A DNA stretch of 64,000 bases, taken from assembly GCA_025330725.1 (NCBI GenBank), contig JAIWND010000007.1, positions 620,001-684,000 of the forward strand. The letters run 5' to 3'. Position numbers and translations under genes: made by a program. Source of the stretch: Chlamydoabsidia padenii (taxonomy: Eukaryota; Mucoromycota; Mucoromycetes; Mucorales; Cunninghamellaceae). Below the pieces are notes generated by a model that had not been told where the DNA came from, did not search any database, and saw only the letters and a list, made by a program, of their open reading frames with translations. The first letter of the stretch is position 1; each line of letters starts with the position of its first letter. Positions 12,519 to 22,884 of the stretch are shown here, in pieces.

Positions 12519-12649
12519 TCGGTACCCTTCGGGTGCTGCCTGCGGCGCAAATTTGTCAATACGTTTACAACTTTTTGATGGGCTCAGGGGCCGCACCAAT
12601 CAGTAGACAATAGCGGGGTGTCCAAAAAAAAAAAAAAAAAAAAAAAAAA
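12519..12649 (+). repeat. GC-rich cassette ending in poly(A), interrupting tandem repeat copy 3
   Basis: About 100 bp markedly richer in G+C than its surroundings, opening with a perfect ACCC-TTC-GGGT hairpin and ending in a pure A-run of about 26. It begins exactly where the third tandem copy breaks off. That arrangement suggests a short retroposed or truncated LINE/SINE-like insertion, but no target-site duplication or known family was identified. Confidence 0.3.
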
Positions 12650-12805
12650 CTGGAATCAAAATGGGGTTTAAAAGACGTTGAGTTTTGAGATATTTCCATG
12701 ATTTTTAATAAGAGATTTTTTATAAGAGATATCTATATCTATATCTATATGAGGGTAGGGTAGGGTGTGTTTATGATTAAGGTAAAAAGTAGAGGTATAC
12801 ACAAA

Positions 12806-13936
12806 TCAAAGACGTTGAAGATCCTCCAGGAATTTCTTGTTCACCTCCATACTTTTCATTCTGGTGATACGCCGTTGTAAGAGCCGTTCTGTTCGATATT
12901 GTTCATAGTACCGTTCGACAGTTTCTGATATCAGGATACGCCGATGTGTGTTTAATAAGATGGTGGTGAGTTTTGCAAAGTCGCTATAGTCGTCACCCAA
13001 ACAATCAATGATACCCCATCCATAATCCCTGCCGAGTTGAATTTGTTTCCCTGTGGTTGTCATCGATAGTGGTTCGCCAGTGGTAGGATCTTCTTCACAG
13101 GCAATAAAAGTAAATGGAGTGATACGCAAATAGTCGATCATGAGCCGCACTTCATCGTCTTCTTGATCATAATCGAGTTGTTGTAAAAAGACGGATAAAG
13201 ATTCCTCCTTGTTATCCTTTGTCGCCGCCTTGTCTTCTTCGCCTTCGTCTTCTTCTTCTTCTTCAGGCATACCATACAGTGGAATCTTGTGTTTGTTATA
13301 GATAGACCGAAGAATGGCGGGTTTCAGTCGATTCCGTTGTGCCAAAGTCAAAGTATCCGATTTCCCAATCACTGGTATCACATTCACCCGATTCGCCAAT
13401 CGTTTGAGTGCCCTGATATCGTATTCATCCAGATCAGTCTTGTTAGAATCCACTATGTAAAGACAAGCATGAATTTGAGTATCCACTGCCTTTGGATTTC
13501 GTTTGACTTTGGTTTCCTAAGTAATAGTAATATTTAAAAAAAAAGGTCAGCATCACACAAAGTTCCCGCGCCAATCAATATTGGAGAGAGAAAAAAAGTT
13601 TACCTCTGCCAAAGTCGAATCGAATTGACGTTCAATATAACCCAAGATATCAAATAGTTGTTTGTCAAAAAGATAGTCAGCATGAAGTCCAGGAGTATCA
13701 ATCAAAGTCAGGGCTAGTTTTTCACCATCGACGAGTGTCTCCACTGTAAAAGGAGTCAGTTCTTGTAAAGGTTGATTCCAACTTTGTGGTGATTGGAACA
13801 TGGAATCTCGTTTGTTGAGTTGAAGAGACCGAGTCAAGGTGCGAATGAAGGACGATTTACCCACTCCTGAGAATCCAACGACCATGATATTGAATTGAGG
13901 TATCGTGTGTTTTCTTGATCGTGTTGGTGGTGCCAT
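12806..13936 (-). CDS. Divergent septin (GTP-binding cytoskeletal protein)
   Basis: Two exons read right to left: 13936-13604 and 13516-12806; 347 aa. The P-loop is GFSGVGKSS (residues 21-29), G3 is DTPG in TLIDTPGLHAD, and the septin signature region continues with ACLYIVDSNKTDLDEYDI. The G4 motif reads IGKSDTLT instead of the usual AKAD. An acidic insert (Glu/Asp-rich, about 20 residues) follows the KHKIPLY segment. The C-terminal helix is short, without a long coiled coil. Septins assemble filaments at the cortex, septa and branch sites. The divergent G4 suggests a non-core septin, possibly like the filamentous-fungal AspE group; that is inference. I chose the internal Met at 13936 because the upstream extension is low-complexity leader. 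The gene lies downstream of, and in the same direction as, the aminopeptidase. Confidence 0.85.
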
Positions 13937-14319
13937 TGGATTTTTTTTAAAAAAAGTAAAAGAGAGTGAGAGAAAGAGAGAGGAAGAAAACACCGACTAT
14001 CATGATATAAAATGATAGGGTTACACAAAAAAGGAGAATCCGAGCCAGAATACACCTCTGACCTATTTTTTCATTTTTGGCCCTATTCCTGCGTGTGTAT
14101 CCCACCCAACACATGATATATACATATACAATTCCATCCAACAAAAGACAATCCATCATCAAAGTAACAAAAGGACCATAAAAGTGATAATATAGTCCAA
14201 TGTGGTACACATATAAACAAGTTTTGACATCGTTTATTTTTTTTTTTTTTTTTTTTTTTTTTGCCCAGTCAACATCTTTATTTTCTTTGTACAACCAAAA
14301 CAAAATGTTTATAATTTAT
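13937..14319. other. Septin promoter and aminopeptidase 3' UTR
   Basis: Leader and promoter of the septin gene and the 3' flank of the aminopeptidase gene, both minus strand. A T-run of about 25 lies near 14238-14262. No copy of the recurring promoter word was found here, unlike most other promoters in the window. Confidence 0.5.
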
Positions 14320-16431
14320 TTATTGTTCTACGCTACCACGACGGATATATTCAATCAAAGATCGAGTGGGTCGGCCTATATAAGCAAGAGAGAGAAAGAA
14401 AAAAAAAAAAAAAAAAAAAGAGAGATTAGTATCTATTCCAATAGTCAGTTTATATACAACCGAACTTACCGCTCATTCCTTTAATATGATAACCTTGAGT
14501 AACATCACTGTCCATGACACCAGCAATATCAATATGAGCCCATTCCACCGCAGGTTGTTGATCTTGATCCTTGCCAGCACCATCTTGATCTTCATCCGAT
14601 TCGAGCCCGGCCACAAATTCCTTCAAGAAAGCCGCAGCTGAGCATGCCCCGCCAGCACGTCCTTTACCGAGATTATTAAAGTCAGCCACAGCAGAGGTTT
14701 GCATTTCCTTGAGATATCCCTTATGCAAAGGCATACGCCAGAATGTATCCGACGTCAATTCACCAGCCACATTCAATTGTTTCCAGAGATCGTTCGAGTT
14801 TGTAAACACACCAGCATGGACATCACCCAGGGCCACCATCATCGCACCTGTCAAAGTTGCCAAATCAATAATACTTCTTGGTGAATGATGTTTGCTGATG
14901 AAATGTAATGCGTCCGCCTATATTAACAAAAAGTTAGACAGTGAGAAGAGAGGGGGGGGGAATCATTTTAGATAGTTTTTTGATGGGGGATACTTGCCAA
15001 AATCAATCGTCCTTCTGCATCAGTATCAAGTACTTCAATGGATTTGCCGTTCATCGCCTTGATCACATCACCTGGTTTTGTCGCTTTTCCATCAGGCATA
15101 TTTTCACAAAGAGGAGTGACCGCCACCACATTCACAGGAAGTCCCATCTTGATGATACCATACATTGCCCCGGCCACTGTAGCAGCACCACCCATATCGC
15201 CCTTCATCAACGCCATGCCATTGGATGGTTTCAAAGAAATACCACCACTAAATAGAGGAGAGAGAGAGAGAGAGAAGGTGAGAAGAATTATTTGGGAGGA
15301 AGAAGGGTTCTACTTACGCATCAAAGGTTACACCTACAGAGTATCACAATGACTATGTTAGTTGCATGATCTTTTACTCTCTCTTCCTTCCCCCCCCCCA
15401 ATTTTTTTGGTTTCTCTAGTTACCTTTTCCGACCAGACCATAGGGCTTTTCATCAGGACGACCACCATTATACTTGATTTCCAAAAAGCGAAGAGGTTCT
15501 TTGCTACATGTACAACAACAACAAAAAAAAAAAAAAAAAAAAAAAAAGTTGACAAGAGTCCAATCCATACAATGCATATAAACCGACTTTACCTTCCTTT
15601 GGCTACCGACAAGAAAGCATTCATGTTCATATTAGCCGCCCATTCTTCATCATACACATTGACTTCAGTGTTTTCCAATCCAGCCAACAAGTAAGCGACT
15701 TCTTCAGTAAATAGCTTGGGAGTCATCAGATTCGAAGGACTAGTCATCAACATCCTCGCCAAGTTTTGAGAGGTACCATAGACATGACCTGTTTCCCAAT
15801 CCAGTTCGTCTTGATCATTGGTATCGGCAGAGAAGGGCAACACCTGCATTTCCGCCTGACGTGATTTCTCCGCCTTGAGTTTGTCGAATGAGAATTGGGC
15901 CAACACCGCTCCTTCCGCTGCACCATGGCCACTGACTGAGATATCCACACCCACCGTTTTCAATTGTCGTTCCTTCAATGCTTGGATCCCAATAGCAGTC
16001 TACCCAGATAATAATAGTAAGAGAGAGAGAGTTGATTTTTTATAATTCGTGTAAAAAAAAAAAAAGAGTCCACTTACAGCATTTCTTGCCGTTTCCAAAA
16101 TATGAGCTTGACGAGTCAAGGGGTTGGTTTTACTGGTATAGGTAGGCTTGGGACCAAGAGAAACCACAGCGACTTGTTTGACACCTCCCACATTATAAAG
16201 TAATCGGACGTCCCCTGATTTCTTAAAGTTGGAAGCAGTGAGTTGTTCGATTAAATGAGATTGCGTGGCGGCAGAGATATCTTTGGCAGCAGGTAATACT
16301 ACACCATTGGCTCCATCAGTGTAAGCACCCAGGACAAGACCATCGTATTGTTGAGCATTGGTAAAGAGGCGCACACTAGTCCGAGTAAGAAGACGTTGAG
16401 GTTTGACGCGGCCGAATAGTATTCCAGACAT
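14320..16431 (-). CDS. Leucyl aminopeptidase, peptidase family M17
   Basis: Seven exons right to left: 16431-16078, 15999-15593, 15503-15424, 15333-15318 (16 nt), 15247-14998, 14917-14470, 14375-14320; 536 aa. The N-terminus is Arg-rich and amphipathic, resembling a mitochondrial presequence. The catalytic domain shows [27 protein letters not shown] and the M17 signature as DTDAEGRL (residues 360-367; the canonical first residue is Asn), then [14 protein letters not shown]. These carry the two-zinc site of hexameric leucyl aminopeptidases, which trim N-terminal residues from peptides. The intron after RLIL (14997-14918) begins with GCAAGT, a GC-AG intron. The last exon restores the usual [11 protein letters not shown] tail. 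The gene diverges from the BTB gene 190 bp away. Confidence 0.93.
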
Positions 16432-16506
16432 TTTTTTTTTTGGAAAAGAAAAGAAGAGAAGAAATGAGGGTGGGAAGATATCTCCCAACACTATAAAAAA
16501 CAACAT

Positions 16507-16517
16507 TTCAAACCCCG
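16507..16517 (+). promoter_or_regulatory. Promoter word variant in LAP/BTB divergent promoter
   Basis: TTCAAACCCCG (one change from the exact word) lies 76 bp from the aminopeptidase start and about 104 bp from the BTB start, inside the 190-bp region shared by the two divergent genes. Confidence 0.4.
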
Positions 16518-16620
16518 ACATCAGCACCTAATTTTGATTGTCTGCCGCGGCCTTTTCTTTTTTTTTTTTTTTTTTTGTCTCTGCCTTCTCTTTTTACTTT
16601 TTTTTACCATATCAATCAAG

Positions 16621-18840
16621 ATGGATTTAGAACATCATGTCTTGGAGTCCATGTTTGAAAAGTCACTGTACTCAGATCTGACCTTGGCCTTTTATCATGC
16701 TTCCTTTCCTTTTACGATGCGGTTTAATGTCCATAAAGCTATCGTCGCCCAGTCGCCCTTCTTGCGTCTACTCTTGGATAATGCTGATCATATTACGACA
16801 GTGGAGACGGCACCGTCATCAACCTCTTGCGACAAACCCATACAGCATCATACTTTACACCTGACGATTGATCTTATTGACGCCATGGCACGACGTGGAT
16901 TCGTTATGACACCTGCTGAACATATCATTCGACGACAGTGGCAACAACAAGACGAAGAAACCCAGACGCAAGTAGCCACACAGCGACACATTCTCTCTTC
17001 TCATCTCCGGTTTGCGTTAAAATGGCTCTACTCTATGGATCGACTACCTCTTATCAAGACCTTGAAGGATGAAGATACCCTCCGTGTCCTTAGTGTGGCC
17101 ATTCTCTTTGAACTGGACGAACTGGTGCAAGGCTGTTTGGAGCGCTACACCACCGATCAACTCTCGATTCATTCCATCATTAGTGATCTGGAAGTTATCT
17201 GCCAACTCCCACGTCATCATACAGCCTATCATCAGTTACGGGATGCCACTTTGTTACTCTTGCTCCGATATGGTCCTAATCACCCTGCTCATTTGGCTCA
17301 ATTACCTGTAGATTACATGTCGGATGTACTCAGTGTGGATATGTTATATGTGGGGTATGAATATGATCGGTATTGTCTTTTGCGTGAAGTCTTGATGGCA
17401 TTCATGCGTTCGGTGGGCAAAATCACATGGACAGCGGCGGGACCTGTGGATCAAGATTTGAAACGATTATCTGGGTTTGTACGAAATCCTCTGGTGCCTC
17501 AACAACAACAGCAACAACCACAACGATTGACAGCAACGGATGTACGGTTATCAAGTCAAAAACGTAAACGGATTCCTTCCGAGGAATTATTGGTAATGAC
17601 TGATGATCGACAAGAACACAAACAACAACGATTGACTCGACTTTCCTTCTCAGCATGTGTCCCTTTTAAAAAACTCGTGGCGGATGCATCTTCAGGTGGG
17701 GTCATTGACAAGGCGACCATTCTATCTTATCTTTTACGCAACACTGTGAACTATAGCAACATGACCTTTGATCAACTCTCGATCGTACGGCAGGACGGCA
17801 TTGTGGATGAGAGTATTGTGTTCAGGGCACTATGGCAACGTGAAGCTTTGGAACGATTACTCTATCCATTCAACTATCAACAAAGTCAACAACTCTCATC
17901 AACACAAACTTATTGTACCTCGATTAAATCAACAAGTATTCCACGATTCAGTCAATTGGATTTGGACGACCCTTCTTCACAGCAAGATGTATCCGATCGA
18001 CGGGCGGCTCTGAATGAATACTTTGACGTGGGCGACTGTGACGAACAAGAAAAAAGGCGACGGATTTTACTCGGCTCACCAAGATTCAGGTTCTGTGCTT
18101 CGGTGGATCTTGCATTACCATGGAATAGTAACGACGATGACGATGACAATGGATGGGATGTGGTGGAAGTGGCTGATCATTCAGCAAACACACAATTAAC
18201 GGCAAGTGATAGCGGTCTAATGAAAACCTTTGATGATGATGGTGGTGACAACGACGATGATGATGATTCGGTATGGGCTTCTGAAGACGAATTGGATGAA
18301 GCAACACAAGAACTCTTGGATCGTGATCCGTCTAAACATACCCTCGATAGCAGCAAAAAAGCAACAGAAACAACAATGGATCGACAACAACAACAACAAC
18401 AGCAGTATCGAATTTACAACAAGACAATCTATTCCGGATCTGAATACATCCTTGGTTATTGGCATCGTGTTCGCCTAGAAGCACAAATCCTTCCTCGATC
18501 CTCCTTGCAACAAGAACACAAGGACGATACCCAAGTACTGGTATGTAGATTCGAACTTGAACGAGATCTTGCCTCACAACAACAACAACAACAGCAGCAA
18601 GCACAACAAACGAAAATACGGTATGATATATATTGCTTGAATCGGCATGATGTGGTGGATCATTCCGACCGTGTGGATCCGGAAGATAGGGTACTTGTTC
18701 CGGTCTCTCGTGTGACGGATGAAGAAAAGGAAGGCTATGTGGATCAAGTGGTATTGGCGATTGACTCTTTGGCATCCAAATCTTTGATTGAAATTGACAT
18801 AATGGTGGCCCTTGAAATCTTTGGGTTTGACAAGGTCTAG
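16621..18840 (+). CDS. BTB/POZ-domain protein with acidic and Gln-rich linkers
   Basis: Single exon, 739 aa. The N-terminus has a BTB core: SDLTLAF, then RFNVHKAIVAQSPFLRLLL, where the hydrophilic beta strands and 'HKAIVAQSPFL' helix are typical. A roughly 50-residue insert follows before the remaining helices and a BACK-like helical region to about residue 270 (LKWLYSMDRLPL, LFELDELVQGCLERY). The middle is low complexity with basic KKRKR-like, Asp-rich and CAA-encoded Gln runs. The last 130 residues form a second, unrecognised folded block beginning SGSEYILGYWHRVRLEAQ. BTB proteins commonly act as Cullin-3 adaptors or transcription cofactors; which applies here is unknown. An in-frame upstream ATG at 16534 would add only poly-Phe/Leu leader sequence and was rejected. 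A UGUACAUA Pumilio-type site lies in the 3' flank at 18872-18879. Confidence 0.8.
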   Translation: MDLEHHVLESMFEKSLYSDLTLAFYHASFPFTMRFNVHKAIVAQSPFLRLLLDNADHITTVETAPSSTSCDKPIQHHTLHLTIDLIDAMARRGFVMTPAEHIIRRQWQQQDEETQTQVATQRHILSSHLRFALKWLYSMDRLPLIKTLKDEDTLRVLSVAILFELDELVQGCLERYTTDQLSIHSIISDLEVICQLPRHHTAYHQLRDATLLLLLRYGPNHPAHLAQLPVDYMSDVLSVDMLYVGYEYDRYCLLREVLMAFMRSVGKITWTAAGPVDQDLKRLSGFVRNPLVPQQQQQQPQRLTATDVRLSSQKRKRIPSEELLVMTDDRQEHKQQRLTRLSFSACVPFKKLVADASSGGVIDKATILSYLLRNTVNYSNMTFDQLSIVRQDGIVDESIVFRALWQREALERLLYPFNYQQSQQLSSTQTYCTSIKSTSIPRFSQLDLDDPSSQQDVSDRRAALNEYFDVGDCDEQEKRRRILLGSPRFRFCASVDLALPWNSNDDDDDNGWDVVEVADHSANTQLTASDSGLMKTFDDDGGDNDDDDDSVWASEDELDEATQELLDRDPSKHTLDSSKKATETTMDRQQQQQQQYRIYNKTIYSGSEYILGYWHRVRLEAQILPRSSLQQEHKDDTQVLVCRFELERDLASQQQQQQQQAQQTKIRYDIYCLNRHDVVDHSDRVDPEDRVLVPVSRVTDEEKEGYVDQVVLAIDSLASKSLIEIDIMVALEIFGFDKV

Positions 18841-19718
18841 TTTGATTAAATTAATATAGTATTCTCTTAATTGTACATAAAAATAAAATCTTACTATCAA
18901 TGTAGTAATGCCTTTGGGTGGGGGATTAATAGGTGTTGGTGTTGGTGTGTCTATTAGGTGGAAAGGTTCCTAGAGGTATGCGCATTGTCCTCTGGTTAGG
19001 ACTTGGCATACAGAGTGTTTTGCTCGGGTATATTTTTTTTAAAAAAAGACCATTTTCAAGATGACTTGAATCTGTCATCTTTTTTTTTTTTTATAGAACT
19101 ATCGTTATTATAGTCAAACGTCTCATGATAAGGATGGTCAACCTGATCAGTTAGGTTTTCTTATCGAAGGGAACTACTTGATCGTGACAAACTCGATGAT
19201 CTTTCGATACCCCTTGAATGGCTTTTATATCATTTGTCATTATGTGTTGATTCCTACTGTTGTCTCTTTCTCCCTTTTTGACAGGTGTCCAACTTGGAAC
19301 CACTCCTCTTTATAGCGCACGCTGGTGTAACCTAAAAAAAAAAAAGCCTGAGAGTACTCTTTGAATCATGCACTTGATCATGGATTTATCGGCCTCTTTT
19401 CCTCGGTGATTCTTATTGTTGGAATTTGGGTGTGCTTCACTTGTCTTGTACCAAGTGTTCTTTGTCACAAATTCAAACGATAACAATGGATTCTATTGGA
19501 ACAATAGTAGTTAGTTTAATAGTGTTTGTGTTTGTTTATGTATTAAATGCGTTATCGTCTTATTCATCCCCATTCTTTACCTGACTCGGTTGTTACACAG
19601 TGTCTTGCTTGGGTCGGGCATTGAAAATCTACATATTTCCCAACACCTTTTTTTTTTTTTTTTTTTCATTCTTCTTTTTCTCCTTCTTCCTCAATCTTCA
19701 ACGATAATTCCCTCTGCA
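18841..19718. other. Intergenic between BTB and NDPK-like genes
   Basis: The BTB 3' flank has UGUACAUA at 18872-18879 and an AATAAAA signal. The rest is AT-rich with T/A runs. A word variant (TTCAATGCCCG, minus sense) lies at 19615-19625, about 95 bp before the next start codon. A tRNA-like run near 18990-19030 was examined and rejected. Confidence 0.5.
19615..19625 (-). promoter_or_regulatory. Promoter word variant (NDPK-like gene)
   Basis: TTCAATGCCCG on the minus strand, two changes from the exact word, about 95 bp upstream of the ATG at 19719. The position matches that of the exact copy before the SDR gene. Confidence 0.35.
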
Positions 19719-22402
19719 ATGACTAATGATATCAAGGTAATGGATTAAATACGGTTGTGAACATGTAATGGTGATCTAACTAGAACAACGTTTTTGACTT
19801 TTGTTGACCTTTTTAGAACTCAATAGTTGACCGCCCTGATGACAAGCATGGAGAAGGTAATCATGGAAGCATTAGGTTGTTGCATCCATTGAATCAGGTC
19901 TTGAACTGCCATATTTATTATATATTTTTTATTAAAATAGGGTTAAACGCGAAACAAGGTGGGAACGATGGCGATGCTATGACGAAGACTGAAGGTTTAA
20001 TGAAGGTTGGGCCGGGCCCTGTGCAACAAGATAGTGCCTCATATTTGACACAAGACTGCGTTTTAGTTATTATTATGGCATCCTCTATTGTCGACAAAGA
20101 AACAACAATCAAAAGTTTTGAAGAAACTCATGGATTCAATGTACTCGGTCAGCATACTCTACAACTCACACCAACTCAAGCTGACATTTTGTATGCTTAC
20201 GATGCAAAAGAAACCAAGCCTCATTATCAACAACTCTATGAAGGTTGGAAAACATCCTCACTAAGGTAATAATAACACTTTACATGCATACTAATTGCTC
20301 ATCAAAACATAACGACATTGTCATTTCTCACACACTCTTGTTTATGATATGATAGTGATCCAGTTCAAGTCTTGATCTTGGCAAAAGAAAATGCCGTGGT
20401 ATCATTTCAAGCTCTGGTCAACCTTCAAAATAGTACCAAAAAGAAAGACCGTATGATGGATCCTTTAAGGTAATGTAATAAACAAAATGAATCTAATTAT
20501 TATTATTGGTACATAATACATCTTGGCTATTTCCTCCTTTTTTTTGCCGCATACCACCATCTTGAAAAGGAAATTCTTACCTTGACTAACTCCTTATTCA
20601 TTCCAATTTAATAGTGTGTATGCAAGTATGAATCAAGACAATGTCAAACGGGATATCATGCTTTTACTTGGAACGTCCAACAATCAAGGAGACTCTGTAT
20701 CAAGTCCTGCTATGAATGATGTTATTGATGATACGGTGACACAAATTCCTTTTGAAACAATGAGTGGGTCAATGCAGATGCCTATATTAATGGCCAATTC
20801 TCAATTCCAACAATCTGAAAACAACAATATGGTCAAATCTACCTCTGATACTGAAAACAACAACAACAACAACAACAAGAAGAAGGATCAATCCACCTTG
20901 TCAACCACTTCCGCCCTTGCTATTCCTGAATTATCATCGACGATTGTGACCCACACAGGTATGATTCCGGAAAAAGAGGTGGTTACTGATGATGCTCTTC
21001 CTTTGAACAAGACTGAAAATGGTGATCAATTTTTATCTGAATCGGACATCAAGGCGGATTCTCATGAATACACTGTGGGGGTCATAACAAAGGACATTGG
21101 CACTGAATCTATATCCAAACCACCTTCTCCATCACGAACCACAGACGCTAACAACATCAACAGCATTACAAAAGACGGTAGCAAAATGGAAACCAATGGT
21201 AGCAGTAGCAGTAGTACAGACGGAGCCAACAACAGTAGTAAAATGGAAACTAACAGCAGTAGCAAAGTGGAAACCAGCAGCAACATTAAAAGCGGACCAA
21301 CTCCAGTAAGACTGACTCAATCACCAACCAGTATCGATGGTGGTCAACAGGCTAAGCTCAACAAAAAACCAACAACAAATCAACGATCTCGTGACAATAT
21401 GCAGATCACCAAGAAAAAACAGTCTACTGACACCGCAGCTAAACCAACAACCAGAATGGTGACAATATCTGGCATCAAGACAAACAAAACTGCATCACCA
21501 CCCCATCCTCCATTGAAATCCATGTTTCGTACTCCTACAACGACACCAGCAATAACTGCAACACGTCCTACCACTCAAACGACCAACAAAATACAGCCAT
21601 CGATCGCCTCAGGGGAACCTAAAAAGAAGACACTTCGTGTTCCTCGCGTCGCAACTCTCACAAAACCGGCATCCGCACCAAAGGAAGAGAACGACAAACC
21701 ACAGCCAACACAAAAGAAGAAAATATCCAGCAGCGCTATTGCTAGGCTTTCTGCACCAACAGCATCAAGTGCCAGACGACAACAAGGTGCATCTACAACA
21801 AACTCGATACCAGCAACACCAACAATAACCAAAGGACATAGTGTGACAGCAACATTCAGATTGGAACAAAGGAAAACTCGACCTTCAGCAGAAAAGCCGG
21901 AACGTTTGGTCAAACCCCTTGCCACCAGGAAGACTCGACCTACCACAGCTGGTACCACCAACAACGACAAGAAGAAAGACACGACTAGAAAGGTAGTTGC
22001 GAAAAAGGTAAAGTAAGCGAATATAAAAGAACATTATCTCACTTTTCTCTCTCTCTCTCTTCTTCTATTAAATAGGATGTTGTCGATCAGGACCTACCAG
22101 CCATAATCGACACCACGGAAAGAGTAGTAGAAGATACCGCCATACCCAGCCCTGTGCAGGTCGAGGAGAAAAAGGAAATGGATGTCACCAAAACCGAACC
22201 TCGATCACCCGCCGAATCAAGTACCACATCCTCTCGACCTCAAACTCCTGAACAAACACAGCAAACTACAGCCACCACAACTGATAACGCCAAGCCTAGT
22301 CTGGTTACTTTGAATACAACAACAGCTTCTAACAAGACACCTTATCAAAAACCTCCGGCTGCTCGCGGAAATGTCAAGGATCTCCTTAGTCGTTTTATGT
22401 AG
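19719..22402 (+). CDS. Protein with degenerate NDP-kinase-like domain and long disordered tail
   Basis: Six exons: 19719-19736, 19817-19856, 19941-20265, 20356-20469, 20615-22007, 22076-22402; 738 aa. Residues about 55-185 align by eye with the nucleoside diphosphate kinase fold: a first strand VLVIIMASS, helix and GFNVLGQHTLQLTPTQADILY, KPHYQQLYEGW, then DPVQVLILAKENAVVSFQALV and a DPLS turn. The strand-1 catalytic Lys is replaced and no NxxHGSD active-site histidine is present, so kinase activity is unlikely. The remaining 550 residues are Ser/Thr/Lys-rich, with KMETNSSS-type repeats and basic patches, ending NVKDLLSRFM. This composition could suit a microtubule- or nucleic-acid-associated protein, which is a guess. 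The first two exons are tiny, so the true start is the least certain part. Confidence 0.7.
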
Positions 22403-22884
22403 TCTCATCCCATTTACAGTACAGTAGTCTTTTATATATATATATCCATTACATATTTATTGACACTATTAAAGAAGGGTACTTAGCTAATCGTAAATTT
22501 TATCGTATACGCTGGATTTAAATGTCTTACCTATAATAAAAATCTATTCCCGACTCCTTTTACTATGCCTGATTGAAGTGCTGTTTGATTTTAGCTATCC
22601 CCTGACTTTTTTTTTTTTTTTTTTTTTTTTTGACCAATGACACATTGTTTGACCTTTGTCGGAATCCAGAATTGACTAATGCAAATAAATGGAAATCATT
22701 TTTAGTTTTTGGCTACAGTCTGGCCATCAGCGGTCGCCATTTCCGACAACGGAATAAAATTGCATTGTTCCTTTTTTTTGTAGAATTTCTTTTCCTCTCT
22801 TCTTCTTTACTTCTTCTACACACTTTTTTTTTTAAGGAGGGCTTCTCAATCTTTCAACGATTCTTTCCTCCATTAACCTTTGCC
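22403..22884. other. Intergenic between NDPK-like gene and Helitron remnant
   Basis: Contains the 3' flank of the upstream gene (TA repeat near 22434, AATAAA-like signals) and a T-run of about 24 near 22607-22630. No gene is supported. Confidence 0.5.

Noticed and set aside
16534..16620. Upstream in-frame ATG for the BTB gene
   Set aside because: It would add a poly-Phe/Leu leader read from a T-run inside the divergent promoter; the Met at 16621 directly precedes the BTB fold.
18981..19030. tRNA-Glu-like string (GGTTAGGACTTGGC followed by CTCGGGTA)
   Set aside because: No acceptor stem, no T-arm B box with pairing, and the anticodon arm does not fold; at best a chance or long-dead fragment.
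21575..21982. 135-codon minus-strand frame opposite the NDPK-like gene's tail
   Set aside because: It is the complement of a Thr/Pro/Lys-rich coding exon; its Val/Gly/Phe-rich translation has no motif and no splice support.
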